Shown piece by piece: positions 14,803 to 21,802 of a stretch of 22,914 nucleotides of DNA (the first letter of the stretch is position 1; each line of letters begins with the position of its first letter). A program made the position numbers and the translations under genes. This stretch comes from Lachnospiraceae bacterium UBA7481. Its GTDB lineage: Bacteria > Bacillota > Clostridia > Lachnospirales > Lachnospiraceae. Under the pieces are notes generated by a model. That model made no database searches and was not told where the DNA came from. It saw only the letters and a list, made by a program, of their open reading frames with translations. Where the stretch lies: contig DLOP01000022.1 of assembly GCA_002478505.1 (NCBI GenBank), positions 5,565-28,478 of the forward strand, given 5' to 3'.

Positions 14803-15516
14803 ATGAGGTATATTGTTTCTGATCTACACGGATGCTTTGAGCAGTATCAGGAACTGCTTGCAAAAATTGATTTTTCTGAAAAGGATGAATTGTATGTACT
14901 GGGAGATGTCGTTGATCGTGGCCCGGAACCCATAAGAATCTTACAGGATATGATGGAACGCCCCAATGTTATTTTTATTTTGGGAAACCATGATTTTATC
15001 ATGTATACGCTTATGAAAAAGCTTTCTGTGGAAATTACAGAGGAAAATTACGACACCCATCTGACAGCTGATATTCTTCTGGATTATAACTTATGGCTTC
15101 AGGACGGCGGGCAGGTTACGGCGGAACAGTTTGGGAAACTGGGCTATCCCGAAAAAATGGATATTCTGGATTATATGGCAGAGGCGTCACTGTATGAGGT
15201 GATAGAAAATAATGGAAAAGAATACAGGCTGGTTCATGTCGGGCTTGCAAATTTCGCGCCGGACAAAGACATGGATGAGTATGATTTATATGATTTTCTG
15301 GAAGAAAGGGCGGATTATTCCAAAAGATATTACCCGGACGAAAATATTTTTCTGGTGACAGGACACACGCCGACGGTTTTGATAAATGGATGGGGAAAAG
15401 CGGAGGTATATAGAAAAAACGGGCATATCGCGCTGGACTGTGCCTGTGTGTCAGGGGGAAAGCTGGCGGCATTTTGTGTGGAGACGGAAGAAGTCATATA
15501 TATAGATGGCAGATAG
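14803..15516 (+). CDS. PPP-type calcineurin-like phosphoesterase, 237 residues
   Basis: ATG 14803 follows AAAGGAG. The motifs are complete: 'YIVSDLHGCF' (3-12), 'LGDVVDRGPEP' (about 36-46), 'LGNHD' (about 66-70), 'VHVGLA' and 'VTGHTPT'. The length and the '(G)DVVDRG...GNHD...TGHTP' pattern are those of bacterial PPP-family serine/threonine-protein or diadenosine-tetraphosphate phosphatases. It is cytoplasmic, with no signal peptide. It is not a close copy of the enzyme at 13313 beyond the motifs. The phosphoesterase stub at 15527 begins 10 nt after its stop. Confidence 0.87.
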   Translation: MRYIVSDLHGCFEQYQELLAKIDFSEKDELYVLGDVVDRGPEPIRILQDMMERPNVIFILGNHDFIMYTLMKKLSVEITEENYDTHLTADILLDYNLWLQDGGQVTAEQFGKLGYPEKMDILDYMAEASLYEVIENNGKEYRLVHVGLANFAPDKDMDEYDLYDFLEERADYSKRYYPDENIFLVTGHTPTVLINGWGKAEVYRKNGHIALDCACVSGGKLAAFCVETEEVIYIDGR

Positions 15517-15526
15517 GACTGGAATC

Positions 15527-15595
15527 ATGCATTACGTGATCGGAGATATTCACAATAACAATAGAAAATTTGAAGAAATGCTGGAAAAAGTGTGA
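15527..15595 (+). pseudogene. 5' stub of another PPP-type phosphoesterase
   Basis: A 22-codon ORF opens MHYVIGDIHNNN and ends '...EEMLEKV'. The G-D-I-H motif and the following helix are those of a PPP-class phosphoesterase N-terminus. Everything after the first helix is missing, including the GD..DR and GNH motifs. It sits between two complete phosphoesterase genes, which points to deletion by recombination. Confidence 0.7.
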
Positions 15596-15628
15596 TGTTG
15601 TAATGGCAAAAAAGGAGGTGGAAAAGAT

Positions 15629-16333
15629 ATGTGTTTTATAATAGCAGGAGATACTCACGGAACGGTGGATATATGGCATGTCATGCGTTTCTTTGAGGGC
15701 AGGGAGGATGAATTTACGAAAGAGGATTATCTCATTATATGTGGCGATGTAGGCGTCTGCGGTTTTTCGGCATCGGAGGAAAGGGAAACCAGAAACATAT
15801 TACGCGGGCTGCCGGTCACCACTCTTTTCATAGATGGGAACCATGAAAATTTTGAACAGCTTAATTCATATGGCGTGGATATGTGGAATGGCGGCAAGGT
15901 ACATTTTATTGAGGACGATATCATACATTTGATGAGAGGACAGGTGTTTTGTATCGATGGAATAAAGTTCTTTACCTTTGGCGGGGCATACAGTGTGGAC
16001 AAGATGTACAGAAGTGAAGGGATTTCGTGGTTCCCCGAGGAAATTCCTTCCATGGAGGAATATGAGGAGGGTTGGAGTAATCTGGAAAAGTCGGGCTTTC
16101 AGGTTGATTACATCCTGACGCATACTGGACCGAGGGAGATCGTTGCAGAGATGGGATATGTGGAATTGTCTGATGACGAAATAGAGCTGAGACAATTCTT
16201 GCAGCGAGTAGCGGACAATACAGACTTTACGGCATGGTACTTTGGACATTTTCACGAAGATGCGGAAGTGGAGGAGATGTTTTTCTGTCTGTATGATGAG
16301 ATGGTAAAATTATTTCCCCAAAAAGGAAAATAA
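15629..16333 (+). CDS. Calcineurin-like metallophosphoesterase, 234 residues
   Basis: ATG 15629 follows a strong AGGAGGTGG. The motifs are 'FIIAGDTHGTV' (3-13), 'ICGDVGVCG' (about 38-46), 'IDGNHENF' (about 70-77), 'FGGAYSVDK' (about 112-120), 'YILTHTGP' and 'WYFGHFHED'. It belongs to the same subgroup as the frameshifted enzyme at 9529 (shared GGAYSVDK and WYFGHFHE), not the PPP subgroup. The protein is cytoplasmic and the substrate unknown. It is the last gene of the phosphoesterase run, before the toxin-antitoxin promoter at 16340. Confidence 0.87.
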   Translation: MCFIIAGDTHGTVDIWHVMRFFEGREDEFTKEDYLIICGDVGVCGFSASEERETRNILRGLPVTTLFIDGNHENFEQLNSYGVDMWNGGKVHFIEDDIIHLMRGQVFCIDGIKFFTFGGAYSVDKMYRSEGISWFPEEIPSMEEYEEGWSNLEKSGFQVDYILTHTGPREIVAEMGYVELSDDEIELRQFLQRVADNTDFTAWYFGHFHEDAEVEEMFFCLYDEMVKLFPQKGK

Positions 16334-16339
16334 AATGTA

Positions 16340-16368
16340 TTGCTATTGTGCGCACATATTGGTATAAT
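16340..16368 (+). promoter_or_regulatory. Promoter with internal palindrome, toxin-antitoxin operon
   Basis: TTGCTA (16340-16345), a 17-nt spacer and TATAAT (16363-16368) with an extended -10 TG. The spacer holds the perfect palindrome TGTGCGCACA (16347-16356). An operator at this position fits autorepression by the RelB-type antitoxin, as is usual in such operons. Confidence 0.75.
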
Positions 16369-16416
16369 GAATTCGTCAAAAGGCAACACTAAGATTTGGG
16401 AAAGGAGTGTTATGTT

Positions 16417-16725
16417 ATGGCAGCAAAATCAGCTAATTTATACGCTAGAATAGAGCCGGATGTGAAAGAGCAGGCAGAAAGCATTTTGTCGGCGCTTGGT
16501 ATCCCGGCATCCAATGCGATCAATATGTTTTATAAACAGATTATTTTAAACAGAGGGCTTCCGTTTGAAGTAAAAATACCTACAGTAAGACCTGCTGATG
16601 TGTCAGGATTGAGCGAAACGGAATTAAATGCAGAATTGGAGAAAGGGTATGCGGATATGGCGGCAGGCAGAACCAAACCTGCAAAACAGGTATTTGCTGA
16701 TATTCGCAAAGATTATGACATATGA
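16417..16725 (+). CDS. RelB/DinJ-family antitoxin
   Basis: ATG 16417 is chosen with AAGGAG (16402-16407) 9 nt upstream; an in-frame TTG at 16396 would swallow this site. The 102-residue protein opens 'KSANLYARIEPDVKEQAESI' and continues 'LGIPASNAINMFYKQI', the ribbon-helix-helix signature of RelB/DinJ antitoxins, which bind DNA as dimers. The C-terminal 'PAKQVFADIRKDYDI' is the flexible part expected to wrap the toxin. Its stop overlaps the toxin start (ATGA, 16722-16725), so the pair is translationally coupled. It probably represses its own promoter through the palindrome at 16347. Confidence 0.92.
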   Translation: MAAKSANLYARIEPDVKEQAESILSALGIPASNAINMFYKQIILNRGLPFEVKIPTVRPADVSGLSETELNAELEKGYADMAAGRTKPAKQVFADIRKDYDI

Positions 16726-17051
16726 TTTATGAGGTGACTACCACGGATCAGGCTGATGCCGATTTAAGAGGCATATATGAATATATTGCCTTTGAACTGC
16801 AATCGCCGGATAATGCAGCAGGACAGCTTGAACGGTTAGAGGAACACTTTATGGGACTTGAAGAATTTCCGGAGAGATTCAGACATTATGAAAAAGAACC
16901 GTGGCACAGCAGAGGGCTAAGGGTATTGCCTGTTGATAATTATCTGGTGTTTTATATTCCGGATAGGGATGCGGGCATTGTGACAGTAATTCGTGTGATG
17001 TATGCTGGCAGGGATGTTGACAGCCAGCTTAAAGATCATACAGTAATGTAA
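16722..17051 (+). CDS. RelE/ParE-superfamily toxin
   Basis: This 109-residue protein overlaps the antitoxin by 4 nt. 'YEVTTTDQADADLRGIYEYI', a central 'FPERFRHYEKEPWHSRGLRV' and 'DNYLVFYIPDRDAGIVTVIR' followed by 'VMYAGRDV' give the RelE/ParE fold: two N-terminal helices, then a sheet with conserved 'R.....NY.VFY' and 'R..Y..RD'. It may be a ribosome-dependent mRNA endonuclease (RelE/YafQ-like) or a gyrase poison (ParE-like). The DinJ-type partner favours a YafQ/RelE-like activity, but the catalytic residues cannot be assigned with certainty. It appears intact. Confidence 0.9.
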   Translation: MIYEVTTTDQADADLRGIYEYIAFELQSPDNAAGQLERLEEHFMGLEEFPERFRHYEKEPWHSRGLRVLPVDNYLVFYIPDRDAGIVTVIRVMYAGRDVDSQLKDHTVM

Positions 17052-17096
17052 AATCAAAATAGTAGAAACAGCGTTAAGACGTGCGAAAAGCTGTTC

Positions 17097-17125
17097 TTGT
17101 GTATTGATGGAAAAAAGTGTAAAAT
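17097..17125 (+). promoter_or_regulatory. Probable hisS promoter
   Basis: TTGTGT (17097-17102), a 17-nt spacer and TAAAAT (17120-17125). The predicted transcript start is almost at the ribosome binding site, giving a very short leader. There is no space for a T-box leader in the 95-nt gap. Confidence 0.5.
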
Positions 17126-17146
17126 AATCTTTTGGAGGACGATATC

Positions 17147-18406
17147 ATGGCACTGAGTAAGAAACCGGTCAAAGGGATGAAGGACGTTATGCCCGAAGAA
17201 ATGGAGATTCGGGATTATGTGATCAACCTGATCAAGGAGACTTATAAAACATACGGCTTTACCCCGATGGAGACCCCCTGTGTGGAGAATATTGAAAACC
17301 TTACGAATAAACAGGGCGGAGAGAATGAAAAACTGATCTTTAAAATATTAAAGCGCGGCGGTAAATTAAATCTTGAGACGGCGCAGTCGGAGACAGATCT
17401 GACTGACAGCGGTTTAAGATATGATCTGACGGTGCCGCTGGCAAGATATTATTCCAACCATGCGAATGAACTGCCAAGTCCCTTTAAGGCGTTGCAGATG
17501 GGGAATGTATGGCGTGCGGATCAGCCGCAGAAGGGGAGATTCCGCCAGTTCATGCAGTGTGATATTGACATCCTCGGAGAACCGTCCAATCTGGCAGAGA
17601 TCGAGCTGATCCTTGCAACGACCACCCTTCTGGGAAAACTGGACTTCAAAAATTTTAATATCCGGATCAATGACAGGCGGATGTTAAAGGCCATGGCTTC
17701 TTATGCCGGATTTGCAGAGGAGAGCTTTGACGAGGTCTTTATCATATTGGATAAGATGGACAAGATTGGTCTGGAGGGTGTCAGGGATACGCTGATCGAG
17801 GCGGGATTTGCCGGAGAAAGCGTAGAGAAATATACCGCGCTTTTTGCTGAACTGGAGAAGGAAAAGGATCCGGTGGCATATCTGGCGGACAAGCTTGGGG
17901 AATATCTGCCGAAGGAGTGCAGAGACAATCTGACGGAGATCGACGCAGCGGTAAACGCGGCAAAGACAGCAGATTTTACGCTTCTGTTTGATCCGACGCT
18001 GGTGCGCGGCATGTCGTATTATACAGGGACGATATTTGAGGTGGAGTTAAAAGAGTTTCATTCCAGCTGTGGCGGCGGCGGACGTTATGATAAGATGATC
18101 GGGAAATTTACCGGCAACGATACTCCGGCATGCGGTTTTTCCATTGGTTTTGAGCGGATCATCACCATTCTTCTGGAAAACGGGTTCAAGGTGCCGGGAC
18201 AGGGCAATAAGACCGCTTTCTTAATTGAGAAAGGGATGCCTTCTGACCGCGTCAACGAGATCTTTCAGAAAGCGGAGAAGCTGCGCCGGGAGGGCGGCGT
18301 AGTCCTGATCGCACGTATGAATAAGAATAAGAAGTTCCAAAAGGATCAGCTTGCACAGCAGGGTTATACGGAATATGAGGAGTTTTACGTCAATGCATTG
18401 AAGTAG
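17147..18406 (+). CDS. hisS: Histidyl-tRNA synthetase
   Basis: This enzyme charges tRNA-His with histidine using ATP, in the cytoplasm. ATG 17147 is chosen with GGAGG 8 nt upstream. The 419-residue protein shows class II motif 1 near 'KGMKDVMPEEM...', motif 2 with 'WRADQPQKGRFRQFMQCDID' (about 122-141), the histidine-specific 'LVRGMSYYTGTIFE', and motif 3 'GFSIGFERI'. The C-terminal anticodon-binding part (about 345-419, ending 'YTEYEEFYVNALK') does not show the usual HGTP signature in an obvious way and looks divergent. It forms an operon with aspS, 54 nt downstream. A second hisS elsewhere in the genome is possible. Confidence 0.94.
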   Translation: MALSKKPVKGMKDVMPEEMEIRDYVINLIKETYKTYGFTPMETPCVENIENLTNKQGGENEKLIFKILKRGGKLNLETAQSETDLTDSGLRYDLTVPLARYYSNHANELPSPFKALQMGNVWRADQPQKGRFRQFMQCDIDILGEPSNLAEIELILATTTLLGKLDFKNFNIRINDRRMLKAMASYAGFAEESFDEVFIILDKMDKIGLEGVRDTLIEAGFAGESVEKYTALFAELEKEKDPVAYLADKLGEYLPKECRDNLTEIDAAVNAAKTADFTLLFDPTLVRGMSYYTGTIFEVELKEFHSSCGGGGRYDKMIGKFTGNDTPACGFSIGFERIITILLENGFKVPGQGNKTAFLIEKGMPSDRVNEIFQKAEKLRREGGVVLIARMNKNKKFQKDQLAQQGYTEYEEFYVNALK

Positions 18407-18460
18407 AATTGGTCAGGTACAAATGCCTAAAATAATATAACATAAGGAGAACAGCAGATC

Positions 18461-20281
18461 ATGGCAGAGACAATGAAAGGTTTGAAAAGGACCCACAGAT
18501 GCGCGGAGATTTCCGAGCAGAATATCGGCGAGACCGTCACGCTGATGGGATGGGTGCAGAAAAACAGAAATAAAGGCGGCATCATCTTTCTGGATCTTAG
18601 GGACCGTTCCGGAATCGTACAGATCATCTTTGAGACTTCCGAGGAGAACAGCGCAGGTTATATCGATAAAGAGGGATTTGCAAAGGCGGAGAAGCTGCGC
18701 AGTGAATTTGTGATCGCAGTCACCGGAACTGTAGAAAAGCGTGGTGGAGCGGAAAATGCAGGCTTGAAAACAGGGACGATCGAAGTCCGCGCAACGTCGC
18801 TTCGTATCCTTTCCGAGGCGGAGACGCCTCCATTTCCCATTGAGGCGGATTCCAAGACGAAAGAAGAGCTTCGGTTAAAATACAGATATCTGGATCTGAG
18901 AAGACCGGATATCCAGCACAATCTGATGGTCCGGAGCCATGTGGTCAATTCGATCCGTAATTTCTTAAGTGAAGAAGGTTTTCTGGAGATCGAGACGCCG
19001 ATCTTAAACCGTTCCACGCCGGAGGGGGCAAGGGATTATCTGGTGCCCAGCCGTGTGCATCCGGGGACATTTTACGCGCTGCCGCAGTCGCCGCAGTTAT
19101 TTAAGCAGCTGCTGATGTGTTCCGGTTATGACAGATATTATCAGATCGCGAAATGCTTTCGTGACGAGGATCTTCGTGCCGACCGGCAACCGGAATTTAC
19201 GCAGGTGGATATGGAGCTTTCCTTTGTGGATGTGGATGACGTTATTGATGTTAATGAGCGGTTGCTGCAGAAGCTGTTTCAGGAGCATCTTGGCGTAGAG
19301 GTGCCGCTTCCGATGCAGCGGATGACCTGGCAGGAGGCGATGGACCGATTTGGTTCCGATAAACCGGATATCAGATTTGGCATGGAACTTGTCAATGTAT
19401 CTGAAGTAGTAAAGGATGTTGATTTTATCGTATTTAAAAGCGCTTTGGAAAACGGCGGGACTGTCCGGGGTATCAACGCGAAGGGTCAGGGAGAGATGCC
19501 GAGGAAGAAGATCGACGCGCTGGTGGATTTCGCAAAGGATTTTGGCGCGAAGGGACTTGCTTATCTGGCGATCCAGCCGGATGGCACATATAAGTCTTCC
19601 TTTACAAAGTTTATGACAGAAGAACAGACGGCTGCGTTAGTGGCGGCGATGGACGGAGAAAAGGGAGATCTGCTTTTATTTGCGGCAGATAAGAATAAAG
19701 TGGTATGGGATGTTCTCGGAAACCTGCGTCTTGAGATCGCAAGGAATATGGGGATATTGGAAAAAGAAGAGTATCGTTTCCTGTGGATCACAGAGTTCCC
19801 GCTGCTTGAGTGGGATGAGGAGGAGAACCGTTATGTAGCGATGCATCATCCGTTTACGATGCCGATGGAGGAAGATCTTGCCCTCTTGGATACCGATCCG
19901 GGGAAGGTACGCGCCAAGGCATATGACTGTGTTTTGAACGGTGTAGAGCTGGGCGGCGGTTCCGTCAGGATCTATCAGTCTGATGTGCAGGAGAAGATGT
20001 TTGAGAAGCTTGGCATCGGGACAGAGGAGGCTTATGAGAAATTCGGATTTTTGTTAAATGCCTTTAAGTACGGCGTACCGCCTCATGCCGGTCTTGCCTT
20101 TGGTCTGGACCGTCTGATCATGCTGATGGTGCAGGCGGAAAATATCCGTGAAGTCATTGCGTTCCCGAAGGTAAAGGATGCGTCCTGCCTGATGTCGGAG
20201 GCGCCGAATGTGGTGGATCCGAAACAGTTGGAGGAGTTGGAGATCAAGCTTGATCTGAAGAATAAGGATACTGAGGTATAA
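18461..20281 (+). CDS. aspS: Aspartyl-tRNA synthetase, bacterial type
   Basis: This enzyme charges tRNA-Asp with aspartate, in the cytoplasm. ATG 18461 has AAGGAG upstream. The 606 residues match the bacterial form: an N-terminal OB-fold anticodon domain (about 10-110, 'VTLMGWVQKNRNKGGIIFLD'), the class II catalytic core with 'FRDEDLRADRQPEFTQVDME' (motif 2), an inserted GAD domain at about 290-420 ('KSALENGGTVRGINAKGQG'), and motif 3 'GLAFGLDRLIMLM'. Whether it also charges tRNA-Asn (non-discriminating form) cannot be told without checking for gatCAB and asnS. It is the second gene of the hisS operon. Confidence 0.97.
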   Translation: MAETMKGLKRTHRCAEISEQNIGETVTLMGWVQKNRNKGGIIFLDLRDRSGIVQIIFETSEENSAGYIDKEGFAKAEKLRSEFVIAVTGTVEKRGGAENAGLKTGTIEVRATSLRILSEAETPPFPIEADSKTKEELRLKYRYLDLRRPDIQHNLMVRSHVVNSIRNFLSEEGFLEIETPILNRSTPEGARDYLVPSRVHPGTFYALPQSPQLFKQLLMCSGYDRYYQIAKCFRDEDLRADRQPEFTQVDMELSFVDVDDVIDVNERLLQKLFQEHLGVEVPLPMQRMTWQEAMDRFGSDKPDIRFGMELVNVSEVVKDVDFIVFKSALENGGTVRGINAKGQGEMPRKKIDALVDFAKDFGAKGLAYLAIQPDGTYKSSFTKFMTEEQTAALVAAMDGEKGDLLLFAADKNKVVWDVLGNLRLEIARNMGILEKEEYRFLWITEFPLLEWDEEENRYVAMHHPFTMPMEEDLALLDTDPGKVRAKAYDCVLNGVELGGGSVRIYQSDVQEKMFEKLGIGTEEAYEKFGFLLNAFKYGVPPHAGLAFGLDRLIMLMVQAENIREVIAFPKVKDASCLMSEAPNVVDPKQLEELEIKLDLKNKDTEV

Positions 20282-20346
20282 AGCAGAAAGAAGCCTATAG
20301 AGATCAGGGAAATAACGGATCATGAGTTAAAGGATTATAAAAGACG

Positions 20347-21009
20347 ATGTATAAAATATATGTTGCCGCGGTAGAGCCGCTGATGGAGGATGCTTTCTAT
20401 CAAAAGGCTCTTTCCATGGTCAGCAAAGAGCGGCAGGAAAAAACAGAAAAAATGATACAGCATCCCGATAAGGCCAGAAGCGTAGCTGCTGGTCTTTTGC
20501 TTCATTACGCGGTGAGAGAGAATACAGATCTTCACTGGGATGGAAGCTGTTTGGTCAAAGAGCATGGAAAACCGATGCTTCCTAAGGAGCTGGGACTTTA
20601 TTTTAATCTTTCCCACTCCGGAGAATATGTGCTCTGCGCGGTCTCGGACAAGGAGACCGGAGCAGATATCCAGAGACACGAGAAGTACGAGGACAGGCTG
20701 GCGGAACGGTTCTTTCATCCTGAGGAACTTGCGTACTTAAAAGAAGCAAAAGACAGGAAGCAGTGTTTTTATGATCTTTGGTCTCTGAAAGAAAGCTGTA
20801 TCAAGTGTACCGGCAGGGGATTGAGTACGGGGTTGGAAAGGTTTTCCGTGGTGCCGCTTCTCTACGGGGAGGAAATCGTATTGGATGGACTCCGGTGTGT
20901 TGGAGAGATCGCTCCGTCTTATGAGAGAACAGAATTAAAGGACTTCACGAAAATACACACGAAAGAACCAATCGAAGGATATTCTATGGCGGTCGTCGTG
21001 GCAGATTGA
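20347..21009 (+). CDS. 4'-phosphopantetheinyl transferase, Sfp/Gsp type
   Basis: This enzyme transfers the 4'-phosphopantetheine arm of CoA onto a serine of carrier proteins (acyl, peptidyl or aryl carrier). In the 220 residues I see 'YFNLSHSGEYVLCAVS' (about 85-100), the metal-binding 'GADIQ' (105-109) and 'WSLKESCIKCTGRGL' (145-159), the three Sfp-type signatures. The usual GxDIE has Gln instead of Glu here, a change that may be tolerated. It lies 65 nt after aspS and may be read through from that operon; the ribosome binding site is poor (AGGA at distance). No carrier protein or synthase is in the window, so the target is unknown. Confidence 0.88.
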   Translation: MYKIYVAAVEPLMEDAFYQKALSMVSKERQEKTEKMIQHPDKARSVAAGLLLHYAVRENTDLHWDGSCLVKEHGKPMLPKELGLYFNLSHSGEYVLCAVSDKETGADIQRHEKYEDRLAERFFHPEELAYLKEAKDRKQCFYDLWSLKESCIKCTGRGLSTGLERFSVVPLLYGEEIVLDGLRCVGEIAPSYERTELKDFTKIHTKEPIEGYSMAVVVAD

Positions 21010-21033
21010 GAGTTCGGGGAGAAATCTTTTATA

Positions 21034-21642
21034 TTAAAATATTTGCGTTGAAAAATAGTTTATAACACCCCGGGCGAATGCTTCTGCAGTCGCCTTCATT
21101 AACCGGTCATTCTCCTCCGCGGTATCAGAGGAAAGAGGAAGATTCCCTAATGTAATAAATAAAGCAGGCATATTGGTGCGGCGCAGGATCGTCAGATTGG
21201 GGCGTTCCTGAACGCCAAGGCTCCGGTAGCCTTCTTTTTGAAGTTCGTCTAAGATGGAATAAGCCAGACGGGAGGACGGGCTGTTGCGTTGATAGACGAA
21301 TATCTCAACATTCTGGACGGAACCGGGGCATAAAAGGAGCGAGCGGTGGAAGGAAAGCAGGCAGGAATTCTGAAGCGGAATCTCTGTCTTGCCCTGGCAT
21401 AATCCTGTATTGGCAAGTTCGGCAACTTTGCTGGGCGTCATCATGCAGTCGCCGCAGCGGGTATAACAGACATGATATCCCTGTTCGGTAAGAAGCTGTC
21501 CGGTCAGTTCGATCATCCTGATCAGCGATTCCTCGAAAGGATAGGCTGTCTCCGGACAGTCGTTTTCGTGGCAGCTTTGATATTCCGTATCATGAAGTTT
21601 TTCTCCATGATATCCCCCATCTAAAATTGTACAGTATGACAT
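21034..21642 (-). CDS. Degenerate N-acetylmuramoyl-L-alanine amidase (Amidase_3) homologue
   Basis: Read on the minus strand, the ATG at 21642 is preferred with GAGGGA upstream; the frame is open from a TTG at 21654. The 202-residue protein follows the Amidase_3 plan seen in Lachnospiraceae: 'TILDGGYHGEKL' where active enzymes have 'DAGHGG', then 'GYHVCYTRCGDC', 'AELANTG', 'LSFHRS' in place of '(S)I/FHxN', and 'ERPNLTILRRTNMPALFITL'. The first zinc-binding His is replaced (GY-H shifted by one) and the catalytic Glu of 'PAVLVExGF' is Thr. No signal peptide is seen. A hydrolytic role is therefore doubtful; a binding or regulatory role, or decay, is possible. It is the only gene on this strand. 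Confidence 0.75.
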   Translation of the reverse strand: MSYCTILDGGYHGEKLHDTEYQSCHENDCPETAYPFEESLIRMIELTGQLLTEQGYHVCYTRCGDCMMTPSKVAELANTGLCQGKTEIPLQNSCLLSFHRSLLLCPGSVQNVEIFVYQRNSPSSRLAYSILDELQKEGYRSLGVQERPNLTILRRTNMPALFITLGNLPLSSDTAEENDRLMKATAEAFARGVINYFSTQIF

Positions 21643-21699
21643 AGGATCCCTCAAGGCGGCGTTTATGATATTAATATGCTGGTACTTGTTGGGAAGTGT

Positions 21700-21735
21700 T
21701 TGTATTTTTGATCAAAATATGTTATGCTGTATAAG
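21700..21735 (+). promoter_or_regulatory. Probable iorA promoter
   Basis: Two overlapping options: TTGTAT (21700-21705), 17 nt, TATGCT (21723-21728) with an extended -10 TG; and TTGATC (21708-21713), 16 nt, TATAAG (21730-21735). Either gives a leader of about 65-75 nt before iorA. The opposite-strand amidase homologue starts only 58 nt to the left, so this is a divergent intergenic region. Confidence 0.55.
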
Positions 21736-21802
21736 CGGTATTTTAAAAAAAATTATTTTGATAAATATTTTAACTGCATAAGATACAGAAAGGAAATCAG
21801 AC

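Noticed and set aside
13313..15516. Assigning the PPP-type phosphoesterases as ApaH or PrpE
   Set aside because: The metal motifs are shared by all PPP phosphatases; sequence alone does not separate diadenosine tetraphosphatase from protein phosphatase, so no symbol was given.
16396..16416. Seven-codon N-terminal extension of the antitoxin from TTG
   Set aside because: The extension contains the AAGGAG ribosome binding site itself; ATG 16417 gives the usual family start.
17052..17146. T-box riboswitch upstream of hisS
   Set aside because: The gap is only 95 nt, with no specifier stem, T-box sequence or terminator visible.
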